Positions 1-12,111 of a DNA stretch of 64,000 nt are shown piece by piece. The notes beneath the pieces are model-generated. The model was given only the letters and a program-made list of their open reading frames with translations. It was not told the DNA's origin and did not search any database. The translations under genes and the position numbers were made by a program. The DNA is from Agarophyton chilense. Its lineage: Eukaryota; Rhodophyta; Florideophyceae; Gracilariales; Gracilariaceae. Within the stretch, counting starts at the first letter, position 1; every line of letters begins with the position of its first letter. The stretch covers positions 310,001 through 374,000 of the forward strand of contig JARGXX010000028.1 in the NCBI GenBank assembly GCA_030374765.1, written 5' to 3'.

Positions 1-2419
1 AATTCAGAAAGGCGTAAGCGCCATCGTGTGAGACCACCAAACGGGTCTGTAATGGACAGTAACCATCGTAGAGACGAATGATCCGTGTTGACGGTAAAAC
101 GTTCTCTTTGGAGATACGGTCGCAATGTGGTTAAAGCCCAAACGACTGCAAGGCATTCCTTTTCTGAAACTGAATACTTCTTCTCTGCTGCGTTCAGCGA
201 TCTTGACCAGTAACCAATGGGTTTGCGTTCACCATCAGGGTGTGTTTGAAAAAGGGCACACCCTACTTGGTACTCGTTAGAGTCGGTATCCACTGAGTAT
301 GGCAGGTTGGGGATGGGCAGCGCCAAGACTGGGGCTGTAATAATCTTTGTCTTCAGCGTGTCGAACGCTTCCACTTCAGCTTGTCTGAATTGCTCCAGCT
401 GTACTGGTTGTTCTTTACGCAGCTTTGCGTTGAGCGGTGCCGCTATATGCGAGTATCGCGGCACGAATCGTCGGTAGACGTTGCACAAGCCAAGGAAAGA
501 ACGCAATTGCTTCTGTGTCGACGGAGGTTGTACTTCGTGGAGAGCCGCTGTTTGTGCCTCTTGAATGGCAAGCCGTCCCGGCTTGATCACATTTCCTAAG
601 TACCGGGCGGTGCCAGCGAACCATTCGCATTTCTTGAACTTCAAGGTGATACCTGCGCTCTGTAGTGCTTTGAGGATCTCCTCGACATGCCCTAAATGGG
701 TTTCCACATCCTGGGAAAAGATGATCACATCGTCCAAATAGACTAAACAAGTCTTCCACTTGTATCTTGAGAGCAAGATGGCCAGAGTACGCTGAAAAGC
801 AGCCGGTGCATTCGTTACGCCAAAGGGCATCCTTTTGAAACGGTAGAGACCAGTGTAACAAGCAAATGCGGTTTTATCTTGGTCTTCTTCCGCTACAGAC
901 ACCTACCAATAGCCAGAGTTGGCGTCCAACGTGGTGAACACGTTCGCTTCTCCTAAGCTGTCAATACTTTCGTCCATTCGAGGCAACGGGTATGTATCCC
1001 GAACTGTAACTGCGTTCAGTTTTCGATAATCGATACAGAATCGTAAAGAACCATCAGGTTTTGGAACCAGCACCACTGGTGAGGCCCAAGCAGATTGAGC
1101 TGCTTCGATTAATCCTTCTTCCATCATTTTGCTGACATTCTCCTCCTCGATTTGGCGAGTTCGCGGTCCCGCTCTGTAGGGTGGTTGGGAGATGGGCCGT
1201 GACTTTGGGACCAAATCAATGCGGTGTTCCGTAGTGGAGATCTCTCCTAGTTTTCCACTCCATATGGATGTATACTTCTTCAGCATAGACCTGATCTTCG
1301 TTCTGTAGTGTTCCGACACATTTGCTAAGTCTAGCTCATCGACCAGGCTCTCTGGATCCTTTGCCGTTTGCAATTGATCTCCAGACGGAGTTTGCAGTTC
1401 TTCGTCTGTGTCACCGACATGGGTTAATCCCAACACTTCTGCAGTAGAAATATTAGTAGGGACCACCGCTGTGGGATGAGACAAAGCTGTTGCAACAACC
1501 TGATTCTTCGGTATCTGATAATCGTTATCGGTGAAGTTACTCACTAATATCCAAAAGGGGCTACCAGGATCAACCTGAACAATGCCGTTAGCGACTAGCA
1601 ATCCACGGGATTCGTACATACGAGTATTCGGTTGAATTACCACGAGTCCGTGTCGTTCTGTTCTTACTTGAACCCAAGTTTGGGTTTGGGCCTTCAGCAT
1701 GGCACTTTTCGCTACTCGAATCCTCGGCGAGACAAGTCCTCGGGATTTCCCGTATTCCATAGATGGTGGAAGTGGAGGTGCTTCGGGGCAACGACGCCTT
1801 GGCTTGCGAACAATTGGTACCATTGATCCATCATCTAATTCCACTAGTTTTCTTCGCGGGCCAATGGCTTCGACAAACCTGTCGCAATAATCACATCCCA
1901 GTACCACTGGTGCGGCTAACGTCTTACAGACGATGAAGTCGACTAAGACTACAAAGCGTCCCAAACGCACCACGAGTCGAACTTTTCCCAGTGTCTTCAC
2001 AGCATTCTTGTTGGCATCCCGGATGTCCGGTAAAGGACCGTATCGAATACGTTCTAAGTCAGCAGGAGCGAGCTCGGATTCCCGTATAAAGTTCGGACGA
2101 GCACCTGTGTCCAGGATAGTCAATCGACGAGATAACAGATTCCTGTCAGAGCCAATGGCGGCATAGACCTTATACTTTCTTTTACACACTACCATGAGGT
2201 AACTTTCGCGTTTTGACGGACAAGTATAACGTCTCCAAAAACGATGTAACTCACAGTCAAACTGTACTTGCTTTCCGTCTGGCGGATTGATTCCGTACGG
2301 CGGAAATTTCTGAGGCCTCAAGAGAATCTTGGGCTTCCAAGCGCGGGAACAGGGAGGCGAGCTTTCCCTGGTCAGTACTACGAGATCGACTAGTGCCGAC
2401 CCCCTAGGGGCTCCCTCAC
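1..2419 (-). pseudogene. pol: gypsy A pol: protease, reverse transcriptase, RNase H
   Basis: The pol frame is open from the gag stop at about 2420 down to the left edge except for one TAG at 901-903. That codon falls right after the conserved SGYW motif of RT, where Gln is normal, so a CAG to TAG change is likely. Visible motifs are an aspartic protease DTGA followed by VLGCDY, the RT segments WASPVVLVPKPDGS and FCIDYRKLN, the catalytic YLDDVIIF, and RNase H with VDTDSNEYQVG, EKECLAVVWAL and NTDHSSL. The frame lies -1 relative to gag and overlaps its end. No ATG is seen at the frame entry, which fits expression by frameshifting. Function would be retrotransposon replication in cytoplasmic particles. 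Confidence 0.85.
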
Positions 2420-4459
2420 TTATTTTTCCGGTTGCACGGCCTTATTCGCCTCAAAGGCGCCTCTTCCTACCAGGGTTCCCGGTTGTAACACTTCAGCATT
2501 CTGAGCAACCGGCTTGTCCGTCCGGCGCATTGGTGTCTGAGAAAACCAACTTTTGGCTTTCCAATACATGCCTGCCGGTACGCGGCTCCTTTCCTCTTCT
2601 GAGAGTGCTTCATAATTCGTCATGATACGACTCAGATCCTTTGCAGGAAGCGTGCATTCTGCACTCAAATGGTGTTTTCCATAACATGAATAACAGATCA
2701 AACCGTCACGACGGTTGTTCAACATAGGTTGTGAACGGTATGCCGTGCGAGTATCCACCCATCCGGTTTTCCCGTTCTTAAAACCTCCTTGTGGTGGCAC
2801 CGTGTAGGGACGGTACATAGGGCGACGGCCCTCCATAGCCATTAGGGCTTCCTCGTCCTGAGACTCCGAGTGTGGGAGATCCACTGTAGGTACAGAAGAG
2901 TCCGTATATTCCATTAAATGGACTGCCTCCTCATGCAACTCACTCCCTTTCGGTGCCAACGACGAATCTCGCGAGTCAACTGGAGATTCCAGATGTAGCA
3001 GTTTACTGCGCTGATTAACTCTGGCGGAGATCTTCTCCTTACCCATTGAGGTTCCAAAAGCCACTGAACGACGGGGGCTACCACGCGCTCTGGCCGCGTC
3101 TTCTTCAGCTTTCGCAATCTGAACTAACTCCAAAAAGGAGACTCTTCCATGCTTCTCTCGATATCGAGCTACCAACGACTTGATGCTCGGGTCCAGCCCG
3201 TCGATGTACAAGGTAATCTTGTCCTCCGTCGAGTGGACGTTTCCACAGCGGACTGAAGCTTTGTCAAGCCTTGAGCTGTACTCAGCTTCGCCCTCCTCAG
3301 GCTTTTGGGTCACATCGCTTAGGTCCAGGATCGCCTGACGTATCGCGTTTGAAGTCGCGTGACTGCGCAGCAAATGCTGCCCAGCCTCTGGCCATGAGGT
3401 AACGCCGCCTTCATAGGCTGTCAATGATCCGCTTAAGGAACGATATTGCTCTAAAGCAAAACCCTTCAGGAAGTGTGGTAAAGACACAAATGCCTGTGAT
3501 TCACTCATCTCTAGAGTGTCTGCTTCGGCAACGAATGAAGTGAGAAACTCGATAACGAGAATGGGGGTCTTCCCATCAAATGTTAAATCATTAAGGCCGA
3601 TCTTCAATCGTTTGATGTGATCCTTCACCTTCGCGGTTTCGCGTCCTGAGCGCTTCTTGCCCTTCACCTTCAGACGGTACTAACTGTAATTCAGGACCTT
3701 TCGATAAAGCGGACTCGTGCACAGGAGCACCTTCAATCCTCTGTAAGGTGAGCATTTATTTCTCATTAACCACGAAGACGTGTTTTTCTTCCAAGATCCG
3801 GCCCTTCGATGACCATCATCACTTTCGTCGTCATCTGACGTATCTGAATCATCAGAATCATTGGTACTGGAACTGAAACTCTCCGTACTTGACGATTCAT
3901 CACTCGAATCACGTGCGGACTTCCGCTTCTTACGTCGTGACTTCGACTTCTTCGAACGAGCTTCCTTCAAAGGAGATCCTTCCTCTTCCAGCACGACTGG
4001 TTTAGCAGCAGTCTGCGCATGAACTGCCGCCTACAGGCGTTCTAAACGAGGGTTAACTCGAGTGAGGACTTCCTCTACCTCCACGGTTAAGCCGGGTAGC
4101 GCATCGGGCGTATTCCCGTACCTCTCCAGTAGATGGTTCAAATCCTCACGTAGTGTTTTCACTGATGCAGAGACCTGCTTCCCATCGTCTTGACGAACGA
4201 GTGCTTGATGCGCACTGCGTAATTGTTCGACATCAGCGATAAGAGCAGCGATCTGCGATTCCATCGCAACCATGCGCACACGCGAAGCGCTTGACTCAGA
4301 CTTTAGACGACGCAATTCCCTGCGCAAATCATCCTCTTCTTGAGGTCCGACGACCTCAGGGTCAACTACGGCTTCTGTGGTGGGCGTGACTGCCGCTGCC
4401 ACAGGGGCCGGTACATCCGAGAGATCTCGTTCATCATTTACCGAGCGTGAGGGCGACAT
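2420..4459 (-). pseudogene. gag: gypsy A gag polyprotein with CCHC zinc knuckle
   Basis: One minus-strand frame runs from an ATG at 4459 to a TAA at 2420 with two in-frame TAG codons, at 4031-4033 and 3680-3682. The N-terminal part has a short coiled-coil-like stretch (LRRELRRLKSESS), the middle is a very acidic and basic low-complexity block (Lys/Arg run, then Ser/Asp run), and the C-terminal part has the capsid-like region and a canonical CX2CX4HX4C knuckle (CYSCYGKHHLSAEC). The intact family gag was probably about 680 residues, structural protein of the virus-like particle. The final codons GAA AAA TAA sit on an A-rich run where pol is open in the -1 frame. Confidence 0.7.
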
Positions 4460-5078
4460 CGCTTGACGATACAGCCGCTCTCCGGCTTCAACAGATGATG
4501 CGAGCCTCGGTTTTGGGGCTGGTCCCGCAGGACTGGGGCGACCAGTACTCGACTGGCTTCAGGTCTTCGGCATCCTAGACCAAACTTGAGTCCAGGTGCG
4601 AACCAAATGGTGTCTTCGACTTCTCGACCACGTGTTCAACTGCGATGAATTCCGCAATTCCCGGAGGTGGTTCGATAAACAATAACTGTAGTGATTCCAC
4701 TTCTTCCAAGTATCGATATCGATTCCACGTTCCATGAACGAATTGTTCAGTGCAGCTGACCACAGTGGTTCTAAGTCGGGAGACCACTTGTAGTATCCGC
4801 TCTAACGGAGAGAGCAGATACCTGCGACAGCGTTCGGACTGCCGATGGGTCGCTTGCGGCGAAAGAAAAGGGGTGGTAGAGCTACAACACCAGCGAGCTG
4901 GAAGTGGGGTGTAAGGCCACTACTCGCCAGCGAGGGTGAACAGTTCAACTGTAAAACGTTGATGGAACGTAGGTACGAGACGGCTCGTGAAGTGGTTGGG
5001 GGCTGACTATCTATTATAGCTCGTCCGGATCTCCGGTTAAGGAATCCTAAGCGAAGAACAGAATAGTCATGATTCCCA

Positions 5079-6342
5079 TGTTGTCTCCTTTACTTGGAGT
5101 CGGCGCTCACCTCTGGTACATGTGGAGCAAAACCCGGCGACGGGAAGTGCTCTCAAGGTGTTCGAAGCCTTGCTCCCTGGGGGAGGCAGACTCAGAGACA
5201 GAGCCCTCTGTTCCACCCGTAGTGTGGGGTGTAACTCCCACGGGGGATTCCGGCAGTACCGACGTAGGTGAGGGGTAGAAACCGTTGGATCGGGAATGGG
5301 TATGGGTATCCCAAAGAATGGGGGAAAATCCGGCGAAGAGGAAAAACGGGGCGAGGGTCGGGCACTAACAGGCACCGGACCCGAGAACCAGAAAAGGGGC
5401 GAAACAACAAAAGAAACCCAATACAGGGGCGAAAACCTGTCCTCGAAAGGAAACACAAAAAGGACGCAACAAGTAAGCAGAACCCCCACGGGGTATCGTG
5501 CACGCAGTTCGTCTGAGCGGTCCCAAGGGGGTGGTTGCACGGAACCCAAACGTGGGCACTCTCCAAGTGGAGTCTTGTCCCTACGCAGGCGTTGCTAACC
5601 AGAGCCCGTTCCGGGTTGTAAGGCCGAAACGATGGCGACGAAGAACCTCTAAAGGTATCGAAGACCAACCTTGGTTACCATTTACTCTGAGCTTCGGACT
5701 GTCAGATCTCATCTCCCTAAGTAGGGCCCACTAACTAAACTCTACAGTAGTGCACACCTGCTCAGGGCCATACACGTGGAGATCCCACTGCCAGGGCCCA
5801 AAAGTCCAACGTTCTACAAATATCCGAAAATCGGTGCCAAAATTAAGCCACGTGTATCACGGGGCCAATCCAACCATGGGCCATCCGAATTTTCCCTTAT
5901 AGGCGAAATATAACCAGAAAACAGTGCCACCTCAGCACACCTTAGAGGGGATCATAATCATAACCCTCGGAGGGTTCAATCCTCATTCTATGAGTTGCAT
6001 CTTCAAGTATCCCCTGACTGGGCGTTGCTCTACAGTACACTATATGCTGCGTGCCAGGGTGAGTGCCCAAATAAATATATAAATAATACCCAGTGGTCAG
6101 CCACTTAGCCAGACCACTGTATGGGTACGGTCCCTAATGAACGTCTAGCTGCAAAGGGTAGTCACACCAGCCACGTGGATCGCCACTACATGCGACGTTG
6201 CAAGCCACTCCACTCGTGATTCCACGTGTCCCACTAAGACATTCTGCCTCTAGGCATCCTACGCGGTGTGCCATTTCATATAACAAGTTTGATGACATCA
6301 CTCACTTATGAGTTCCAACCGTGATTTCGCGAAAAACCAACA
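5079..6342 (-). repeat. putative 5' LTR of gypsy A
   Basis: This non-coding, low-complexity block lies upstream of gag on the minus strand. Its proposed ends are TGTTG (5079) and CAACA (6342), and the bases just inside the element on the minus strand begin TGGGAATCATGAC, a plausible primer-binding site. A diverged copy of the central part lies at about 41270-42120. ORFs of 60-160 codons here have no protein-like composition and overlap on both strands, so they are not called. Boundaries are tentative. Confidence 0.4.
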
Positions 6343-6516
6343 TATCGGATTCCCCGACATAGTAGAATACTACAACGCTTGCTGAAGGCAATCTACAGCC
6401 CAAAGCAAGCGTCACGTGCCTGGAGGAAGAAGTTTTTTTTCTGTGATGGACCATATCGGATGTACTAAATCACAAAACGATCCGAGTTGGTTCTCCTATG
6501 GAAGGGAACGAGAAAA

Positions 6517-7507
6517 GTTTGTATTTTGATGTATGTAAATGATGGTTTGGTAACTGGGAAAGAAAGAAGTGACATCCAGCAGTTCATGAAGAACTTGAAA
6601 ACTTTTGTGAAAATATGATTCACTGAGGACCCCAAGGAGTTTCTTGGTGTGATTATTTAACGCGAGGCTACGAATAACCAAATATAAATTCATAACAAGC
6701 CCATGATTTTGGAGCTCTTGAAGCGCTTCAGAGTGTCTCATGCCGCCGATGCGTACGTCCCTTTGCAACACTTGAACTTGCCGGCGACGAAAACAGAAGG
6801 GGGAGAAGGTCTATCATACAGGAAACTAGTTAAATCACTGATGCACTTGGCCAACACAGTTAGACCTGACATTGCATTTTCTGTTTCCTACTGGGCCCAT
6901 TTTATGTAGATCTACAATAGAGAACATTGAAAGGCCGCAAAGAACATCTTGAGTTACTTTTAGACTACAGTTGATGCAGAGATTTTCGACAAGAAAGGCC
7001 AAGGTGTACTGGTAGGATATTCAGATGCCGATTTTGCTGGTGATCGTTCACACGGCAAGTCGACTAGCGGGTACGTTATCAAGTTCTTTGGGGGAGCAAT
7101 GGCATGGCGTTCGAAGAAATAGACTGTATTCCCACAGTCTACACTTGAAGCAGAGCACGTTGCGAGTTCATTTGCAGTGCGCGAAGGTTTATGGCTGCGA
7201 AAATTTTTATGCTGAGATTTATAGCGTGGCAGAAACGCTTTTGACAATCTTAGATGATACCGAGGGAATGTTGAAATGCAGCAAGGAGGAGACCATCAAC
7301 GAGAAGAGCAAACATATCGACGTAAAGTATCATTTTGTGTGCAATTCTGTTCAGGATGGATGCGTCTGTTGGATGTACTTGAACATTGCGCAAATGACAG
7401 CTGATGTTTTCTCCAAAGCGCTACCAAAAGAAAAGAACATGCAAATATGTAATCTGGTGGGAATGATTGTCAGAAGATTGGAACGAGAGGAAGTGTTGGA
7501 GAATTGA
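6517..7507 (+). pseudogene. pol: Ty1/copia pol remnant: RT C-terminus and RNase H
   Basis: Conceptual translation with several stops shows the copia RT active-site region as YVNDGLVTG (YVDD expected, first Asp changed to Asn), then DPKEFLGVII, YRKLVKSLMHLANTVRPDIA, RNase H GYSDADFAGDRSHGKSTSGY and FGGAMAWRSKK, then the C-terminal SKHIDVKYHFV and ADVFSKALPKEK. These are diagnostic for Ty1/copia. The frame has TGA/TAA breaks near 6618 and 6658 and a TAG near 7120 where Gln is expected. Gag, protease and integrase are absent, so this is a 5'-truncated copy. Confidence 0.85.
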
Positions 7508-7786
7508 TCAATACAATCGGACAAGAACGGATACAGCTTTTAGGAACTGTATCGGAATAGTGGCGCAGAGTTTGTAACCAAAACGATAGGAACTAGATAA
7601 AAATTTGAAAAGCCTGTGACCAGTGATTTGAAGCTCAAGGATAGTTTGGCTGCCTATAAAGGGAAGCCTGAACAAACATAAAACCCTGGGATCTACTTCG
7701 ATCTGTAGAACCTTGAATAAGAATCTTGATATGTGCAAGTCGAGATAATTAATAGGAAATTCAAGGTATTTTTTTTCTTTCTGCAT
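7494..7786 (+). repeat. putative 3' LTR of the copia remnant
   Basis: A purine-rich tract (AACGAGAGGAAG) ends exactly where TGTTGGAGAATTG begins at 7494, the usual polypurine tract to LTR junction of copia elements. The block contains a TATA box (TATAAA, 7655-7660). No second LTR is in the window, and the right boundary is only estimated. Confidence 0.5.
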
Positions 7787-9005
7787 GATAGTATGTTTTG
7801 AGCATTTTGAATAAGAGTCACATGTTGTGCTGCGATAATAAACTCATCAGTTGAATGGCGATCACAGCGTCGTGGCTGATGTGGTGTATTTGAGTGCAAA
7901 GTGAGGGGCCGAAGTGGATAGGATGTACACCGTCGCGTATGATGTAAAGTGGTGAAAAATACAAGGACGGACGATCTTTTACTGGGAAGATACTGAGGGA
8001 GCTCAAACAAGATATAAGCTCGCTCAACTCGTAAGAAGCCGATAAGACCATTTTGCACGCCATTCTTAGCGCCTACTCTCTGCCTTTTTTGTCGTTCAAA
8101 TTACTAGAACGATATAAAAAAATAGCGCTCATATCCAAGCACAATACAATATACAAATTTAGATACTATTAATTCGTTGCAATTGCTTTCTAAAAATTCA
8201 TAGTTTACAGTAGGCGAAATACCCACGCTTCGCAGTATAGCCCTAACTTAGATACAGTTCCTCTTCACCACTTCGCCGCCGTGCCGACTCGCTGTCCTGC
8301 CCGCTACACCAGTAGCTCGAGCGCCAACGTATATGGCGTCCACAACAATTCGTCCTTGCTTCTCTCTTCGGCGCATGCGTTGCGAGGCACATGCGCCACA
8401 TTCCTGGGACGATTTCATTGTTGAAAGGGAGTGGAAGCTTTGAAAACGTTGTTGACATTTTGCTCTACTCCTACGGTAAGGGGCATCCCATTCCCTGGTT
8501 CTCCTACGTGGATACACTTCCAGACAGACATTAGGTGCTGAAGTATGATCTTCTTGTATGTCGCGTACCTGTGCACTGCAATTCTGGGCTACATTCTGGG
8601 AGATCTGGCGTAGGCTTCTATTCATCCAACTTGCAGTATCCTGGAACATGTTGATCTTTTACTCCTCCTGGTTCAACATCTGTCCAAACATGAATTTTAT
8701 GTATGCATAAACAAGATGAACGAGATGTGGAAATGTCTTCCATGCGCTAAGCCATAGTGGCGTACCAACCAAAACGATGATTCAATTTGTAGATACGTGC
8801 ACTTTGGAAAAGGACAAAACGGAAGACCTCATTCAATGATCCTTGTCAGTAAGAAATCTATACGAATGCGCAAGCTTGCACGCATACACCTCCTAGCTTA
8901 CTAATTGGCAGCAGGGCTATCCCTCTTGCATACTATTTTTCTTTTTCAAGGCGAATACTACTTAGTCTTTTTGGACAATGTACCCGATCGTTCCCCAAAT
9001 ATGGC
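7787..9005. other. intergenic stretch, no recognised gene
   Basis: No recognisable protein or RNA gene. Short minus-strand ORFs (about 7818-8063 and 8248-8649) encode peptides without known motifs and are not called. The last 50 bases lead into the promoter of the vWA gene. Confidence 0.5.
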
Positions 9006-9013
9006 TATTTAAA
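9006..9013 (+). promoter_or_regulatory. TATA box of vWA gene 1
   Basis: TATTTAAA lies 130 bp before the ATG at 9136. The two vWA copies in the palindrome have the matching element TATTTAAG at 128 bp before their ATG, so spacing and sequence are conserved between paralogues that differ strongly in coding sequence. Confidence 0.6.
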
Positions 9014-9135
9014 AGAACTCCTCCCAGCCCTTCGCCCACGCTCTATTATCCCCATGCCACCTCACTTAGTTTTTGTTCCAACGATTCAACTCAAATTGAC
9101 CACTTGACATTCAAAATTTGTGATTCGAAGCAAAC

Positions 9136-10203
9136 ATGGGGTCCCGTTTCCTCGCCGTCGCTGCTCTTGCAGTCCTTTCCGCCCTGGGAGTTCAAGCTGC
9201 GCCGGCTCCCCAACAGTGCCAGATAAGAAATGTGTGCTATATTATAGATCAGTCAGGAGCAATCTCCGAAGCGGAATATGTTTCCGAACAAAGCTTTGTG
9301 AAGAGAGTTGCCGACGCGATACAAACTGAATCATCTGTCACTCCATTCAACTCTGCTGTTGCTTTTGCGAGTTTTGCTCTAACCATCCAAAGTCCAACAA
9401 ATGATATCAACACATTTAAAAACGCCGTCGATTCTCAAAGAACTATACGTGGAACGACTTCTATCTCTTCTGGTCTGAATCAATGCAAAAACGAGCTCAA
9501 CAATGCCCAGGGTAAGAAGGCCATGGTGCTCATAACTGACGGTCATGCCAACTCGGGTGACATCAATCCCGCAAGACAGGCTGCAAGTGGTGCGACGGCC
9601 GCTGGTATCAATATTATTACTGTGGGTATCGGATATGGCGTAAGCACTGACTTCTTGAAGGAAATTGCAAGTAACGCTAGCCTATTTATCGACGCCAACT
9701 TTGATGATCTTGATCAGAAGGTTCCCGATGTAGTTGAAGCCGTTTGTGGCCCTAATCCTCCAACGAAATGTGAGAAGGCATTCAATGACTGTGAGTTCAA
9801 GTTCGCGAACAAAGGTTTTTCGGACACATTCGACATTTCCGGCGAACCGGACATTTCAATCACAACCAGAGTTGTTCCAAAGGATGTGACCTACTCTCTC
9901 GGTGTTCTGAACAGCAACAACATTGCTCCAGAATTCATATTTGAAAATGGTGATGTGAAGCCAATTACGGAATTTGGTTCGCAGAGATTTACTCCCACTC
10001 ACTTCAAGCCGTACTGGATCGCTCAGGATCGTGGATCTGGAGTTGGCCATCAGACCTTCCATGGAAATCAGGAGCAGATTGCGGGTGACAAGTGTGTGCG
10101 CGTGTACTTCACGAGTTTCCAGGAAGTTGGGGAATACAACATCGTGAACAGGAACAACGTGCCTCGCACTGCAAACAAATGCGTCGTTTTCAAAACTGAA
10201 TAG
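9136..10203 (+). CDS. secreted von Willebrand factor A-domain protein (vWA gene 1)
   Basis: A 355-residue intact single-exon protein. Residues 1-22 are a clear signal peptide (hydrophobic core LAVAALAVLSALGV). Residues about 33-200 form a vWA fold: beta-1 with the metal-site motif DQSGA (38-42), GTTS (106-109) supplying the Thr, and VLITDG with Asp135. The usual DxSxS motif has Ala at the last Ser, so metal binding may be weakened. The C-terminal half (about 204-355) is a conserved module of this family with Cys204, 212, 219, 320 and 349, probably disulfide-bonded, and motifs EFGSQRFTPTHFKPYW and GHQTFHGNQE. An extracellular or cell-wall adhesion role is an inference. Clear paralogues lie at 25140-26231 and 36594-37685. 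It ends in TAG. Confidence 0.85.
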   Translation: MGSRFLAVAALAVLSALGVQAAPAPQQCQIRNVCYIIDQSGAISEAEYVSEQSFVKRVADAIQTESSVTPFNSAVAFASFALTIQSPTNDINTFKNAVDSQRTIRGTTSISSGLNQCKNELNNAQGKKAMVLITDGHANSGDINPARQAASGATAAGINIITVGIGYGVSTDFLKEIASNASLFIDANFDDLDQKVPDVVEAVCGPNPPTKCEKAFNDCEFKFANKGFSDTFDISGEPDISITTRVVPKDVTYSLGVLNSNNIAPEFIFENGDVKPITEFGSQRFTPTHFKPYWIAQDRGSGVGHQTFHGNQEQIAGDKCVRVYFTSFQEVGEYNIVNRNNVPRTANKCVVFKTE

Positions 10204-11072
10204 GTTTGAACCTTTGTTTACAGAGGCTGAAGGAATGGGATCCTTTTGATACTTTCGACTTGCTTTATAGCTTTCATTATCGAACTGTTGACTTCCTTGT
10301 TGTACCCGAGCGACTGAATTCGCTCTGGTGCAATAGATAAAAAGATAAACAGTGATTTTGTATAAGAGTTTCAAAACATCTTCTATTCCAATCTGTTGCT
10401 GTATGAGTTGGCTTTCATCACCCACAGAGTGCGCATTACACTTTCTATTGCTGAGTTTTTATTGTCCGCTAAAAGGAATCTCTTGTAGCATTTCTCAGGG
10501 GACTGCGGGAAATGTAGACAAGTAGGGCTGAAACCACAATTCATCTGACTCAAACGATACAAATTTCAAAACAAGCTAGGTCTTACCAACACCGCATTAA
10601 GAATGCATTTAACGAAGATTACTTTGAAACTCTTGGTGTTTCCCATTCACAGAGGTCAAATAAATGTAGATTTCTAGTTCATTTTGATACAAACGATGTT
10701 TTCTGTTTTTATATACTTCTTGTTGAAGAATGTGGAAAAATAGCGAGAAGCAAATGAAATGGTGGAATACATTTGATAATCTGTGCATCTACGTGTGCAG
10801 AATTGGAAATACTTACGTACAGCAAGGACCATGCCGCATTCAGGCGACATCTATGATCAAGTCACTAGATCTTTAAGGATTCTTGAGGATATTCTGAAAG
10901 GACGTCTTGCGAGTCTTTCCCCCATGATAGCCTATGCGTAATGGACACTTAGGACGTAGAATTTGATGATGACTAGGAAATTATTACCCTGCATTTTCGA
11001 ACCATATAAAGACAGGCACAAAGCCGACTCTGGTCATCGACTGAGAAGTCAGCTTTGACGCTCACAGTTTGC
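10204..11072. other. 3' flank of vWA gene 1, no recognised gene
   Basis: AT-rich sequence with no recognisable coding region. No canonical AATAAA is seen directly after the stop. Confidence 0.5.
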
Positions 11073-11923
11073 TTATTCTGCGTGAAACTTATCATCTGGA
11101 GCCTTCAAACCCACACAAAAGATATTTGAACCATCAGAAAATCTCAAAATTTGGCGTTTCGGGATATGAGTCTCCAGTACAAAGGGCAACGCAATTCGAC
11201 AAATCGAAGTCACCTTCTCATCTGAAGTGCTCCGTAAACATTTGAGAGACTCTTGGAATCCAAGAATTATTAAATGGTAGCCTTTCATCGGGGCAAATTG
11301 TTTTGTAAGCCATGCCTTGTGCATATACTTTATGTCCGTCATTGGCTCAGGCCACTCGACAATCATCTGAAAAGTTCAAACTTTGTTCACAACTTGGCTA
11401 CTGATATGTTCCACCTTAATGCCAGAGGGAAAAACGATTGCGTAAGAAATAAAATCCACCGTAATGTCTTCGTCTTCCCAAACTGGGTGTACACCTAGAA
11501 GATTAAACTTGGACGTTTTGAGCGACAAAGAAAAAATCAAATCGTCTTCTTCGTCTGACTCTTGAGTTTTCTACAACAATACCTACAGAGTCAGTTCGAG
11601 TAGGTGCCGGAGGGAGTCTTGCGAAACACTGGGTAACCAATGGCAGAAGGACTTTTCTTTTGTAAATGATCAGGCACTTTAAATCGCCAAACAGAAGCAA
11701 ACCTGTAGTGCAACATATCAATCACTAGTATCAAGCTTCTTTGCGCATATTGCGTTGATCTTTTTCGAAAGGTGGAAAGCCGAAATGTTTCGAAAACGGA
11801 ATCTTTTTTTTGCACCTCTCCTGCGACCTCTTTTCCTACCAATTGACCGGTATCGAACAAACCATGTATTTTCCTTACTGCTGCTGAGTTGTCTGTGAGA
11901 GGGCGCTTTCCTATCGATGGCAT
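11073..11923 (-). pseudogene. possible degenerate protein gene, unidentified
   Basis: Two minus-strand open segments (11591-11923, 110 codons from an ATG, and 11073-11366, 97 codons) can be linked through an intervening stretch in another frame that reads like protein. Composition looks coding rather than random, but no motif is recognised. It could be a decayed gene, a gene with introns or a transposon fragment. Function unknown. Confidence 0.2.
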
Positions 11924-12093
11924 AGTGATTCAGGTAGTAAAGACAATGATCATATCATCGCCCAGAACCAGAGTTGTATCGATATGTTTCTGAACTTCTT
12001 TGATCTTTTTTCTCATAGTATACTAATTCTACTACTGCTGTGTCGTTTCCGTGAGATAGACTTCATATATCCTCTTGCTAAAATAAACACGTC

Positions 12094-12111
12094 ATATATA
12101 TATATATATAT
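12094..12111. repeat. (AT)n microsatellite
   Basis: Nine AT dinucleotides in a row. Confidence 0.9.

Larger units (their letters stand above)
1..6342 (-). mobile_element. Ty3/gypsy retrotransposon A (cut by left window edge)
   Basis: Read on the minus strand this element runs putative 5' LTR, gag, then pol with protease, reverse transcriptase and RNase H. Integrase and the 3' LTR would lie beyond the left edge. The order PR-RT-RH and a gag with a CCHC knuckle place it in Ty3/gypsy. Gag has two in-frame TAG codons and pol has one, so it is dead, although the frames are otherwise long and recent-looking. The outer (right) boundary is inferred from a short TGTTG...CAACA inverted terminus and is uncertain; no target duplication was found. 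Confidence 0.8.

Noticed and set aside
901-4033. TAG as a sense (Gln) codon in this genome
   Set aside because: Several TAG stops fall at Gln positions in transposons, but both intact vWA genes end in TAG exactly where their paralogues align to an end, so TAG is a normal stop.
5067-5668. ORFs of 80-160 codons on both strands in the gypsy A LTR
   Set aside because: They overlap each other in several frames, have no protein motifs, and the region has an LTR-like diverged copy at 41 kb.
8248-8649. 133-codon minus-strand ORF
   Set aside because: No motif, no paralogue, and composition is not convincing as protein.
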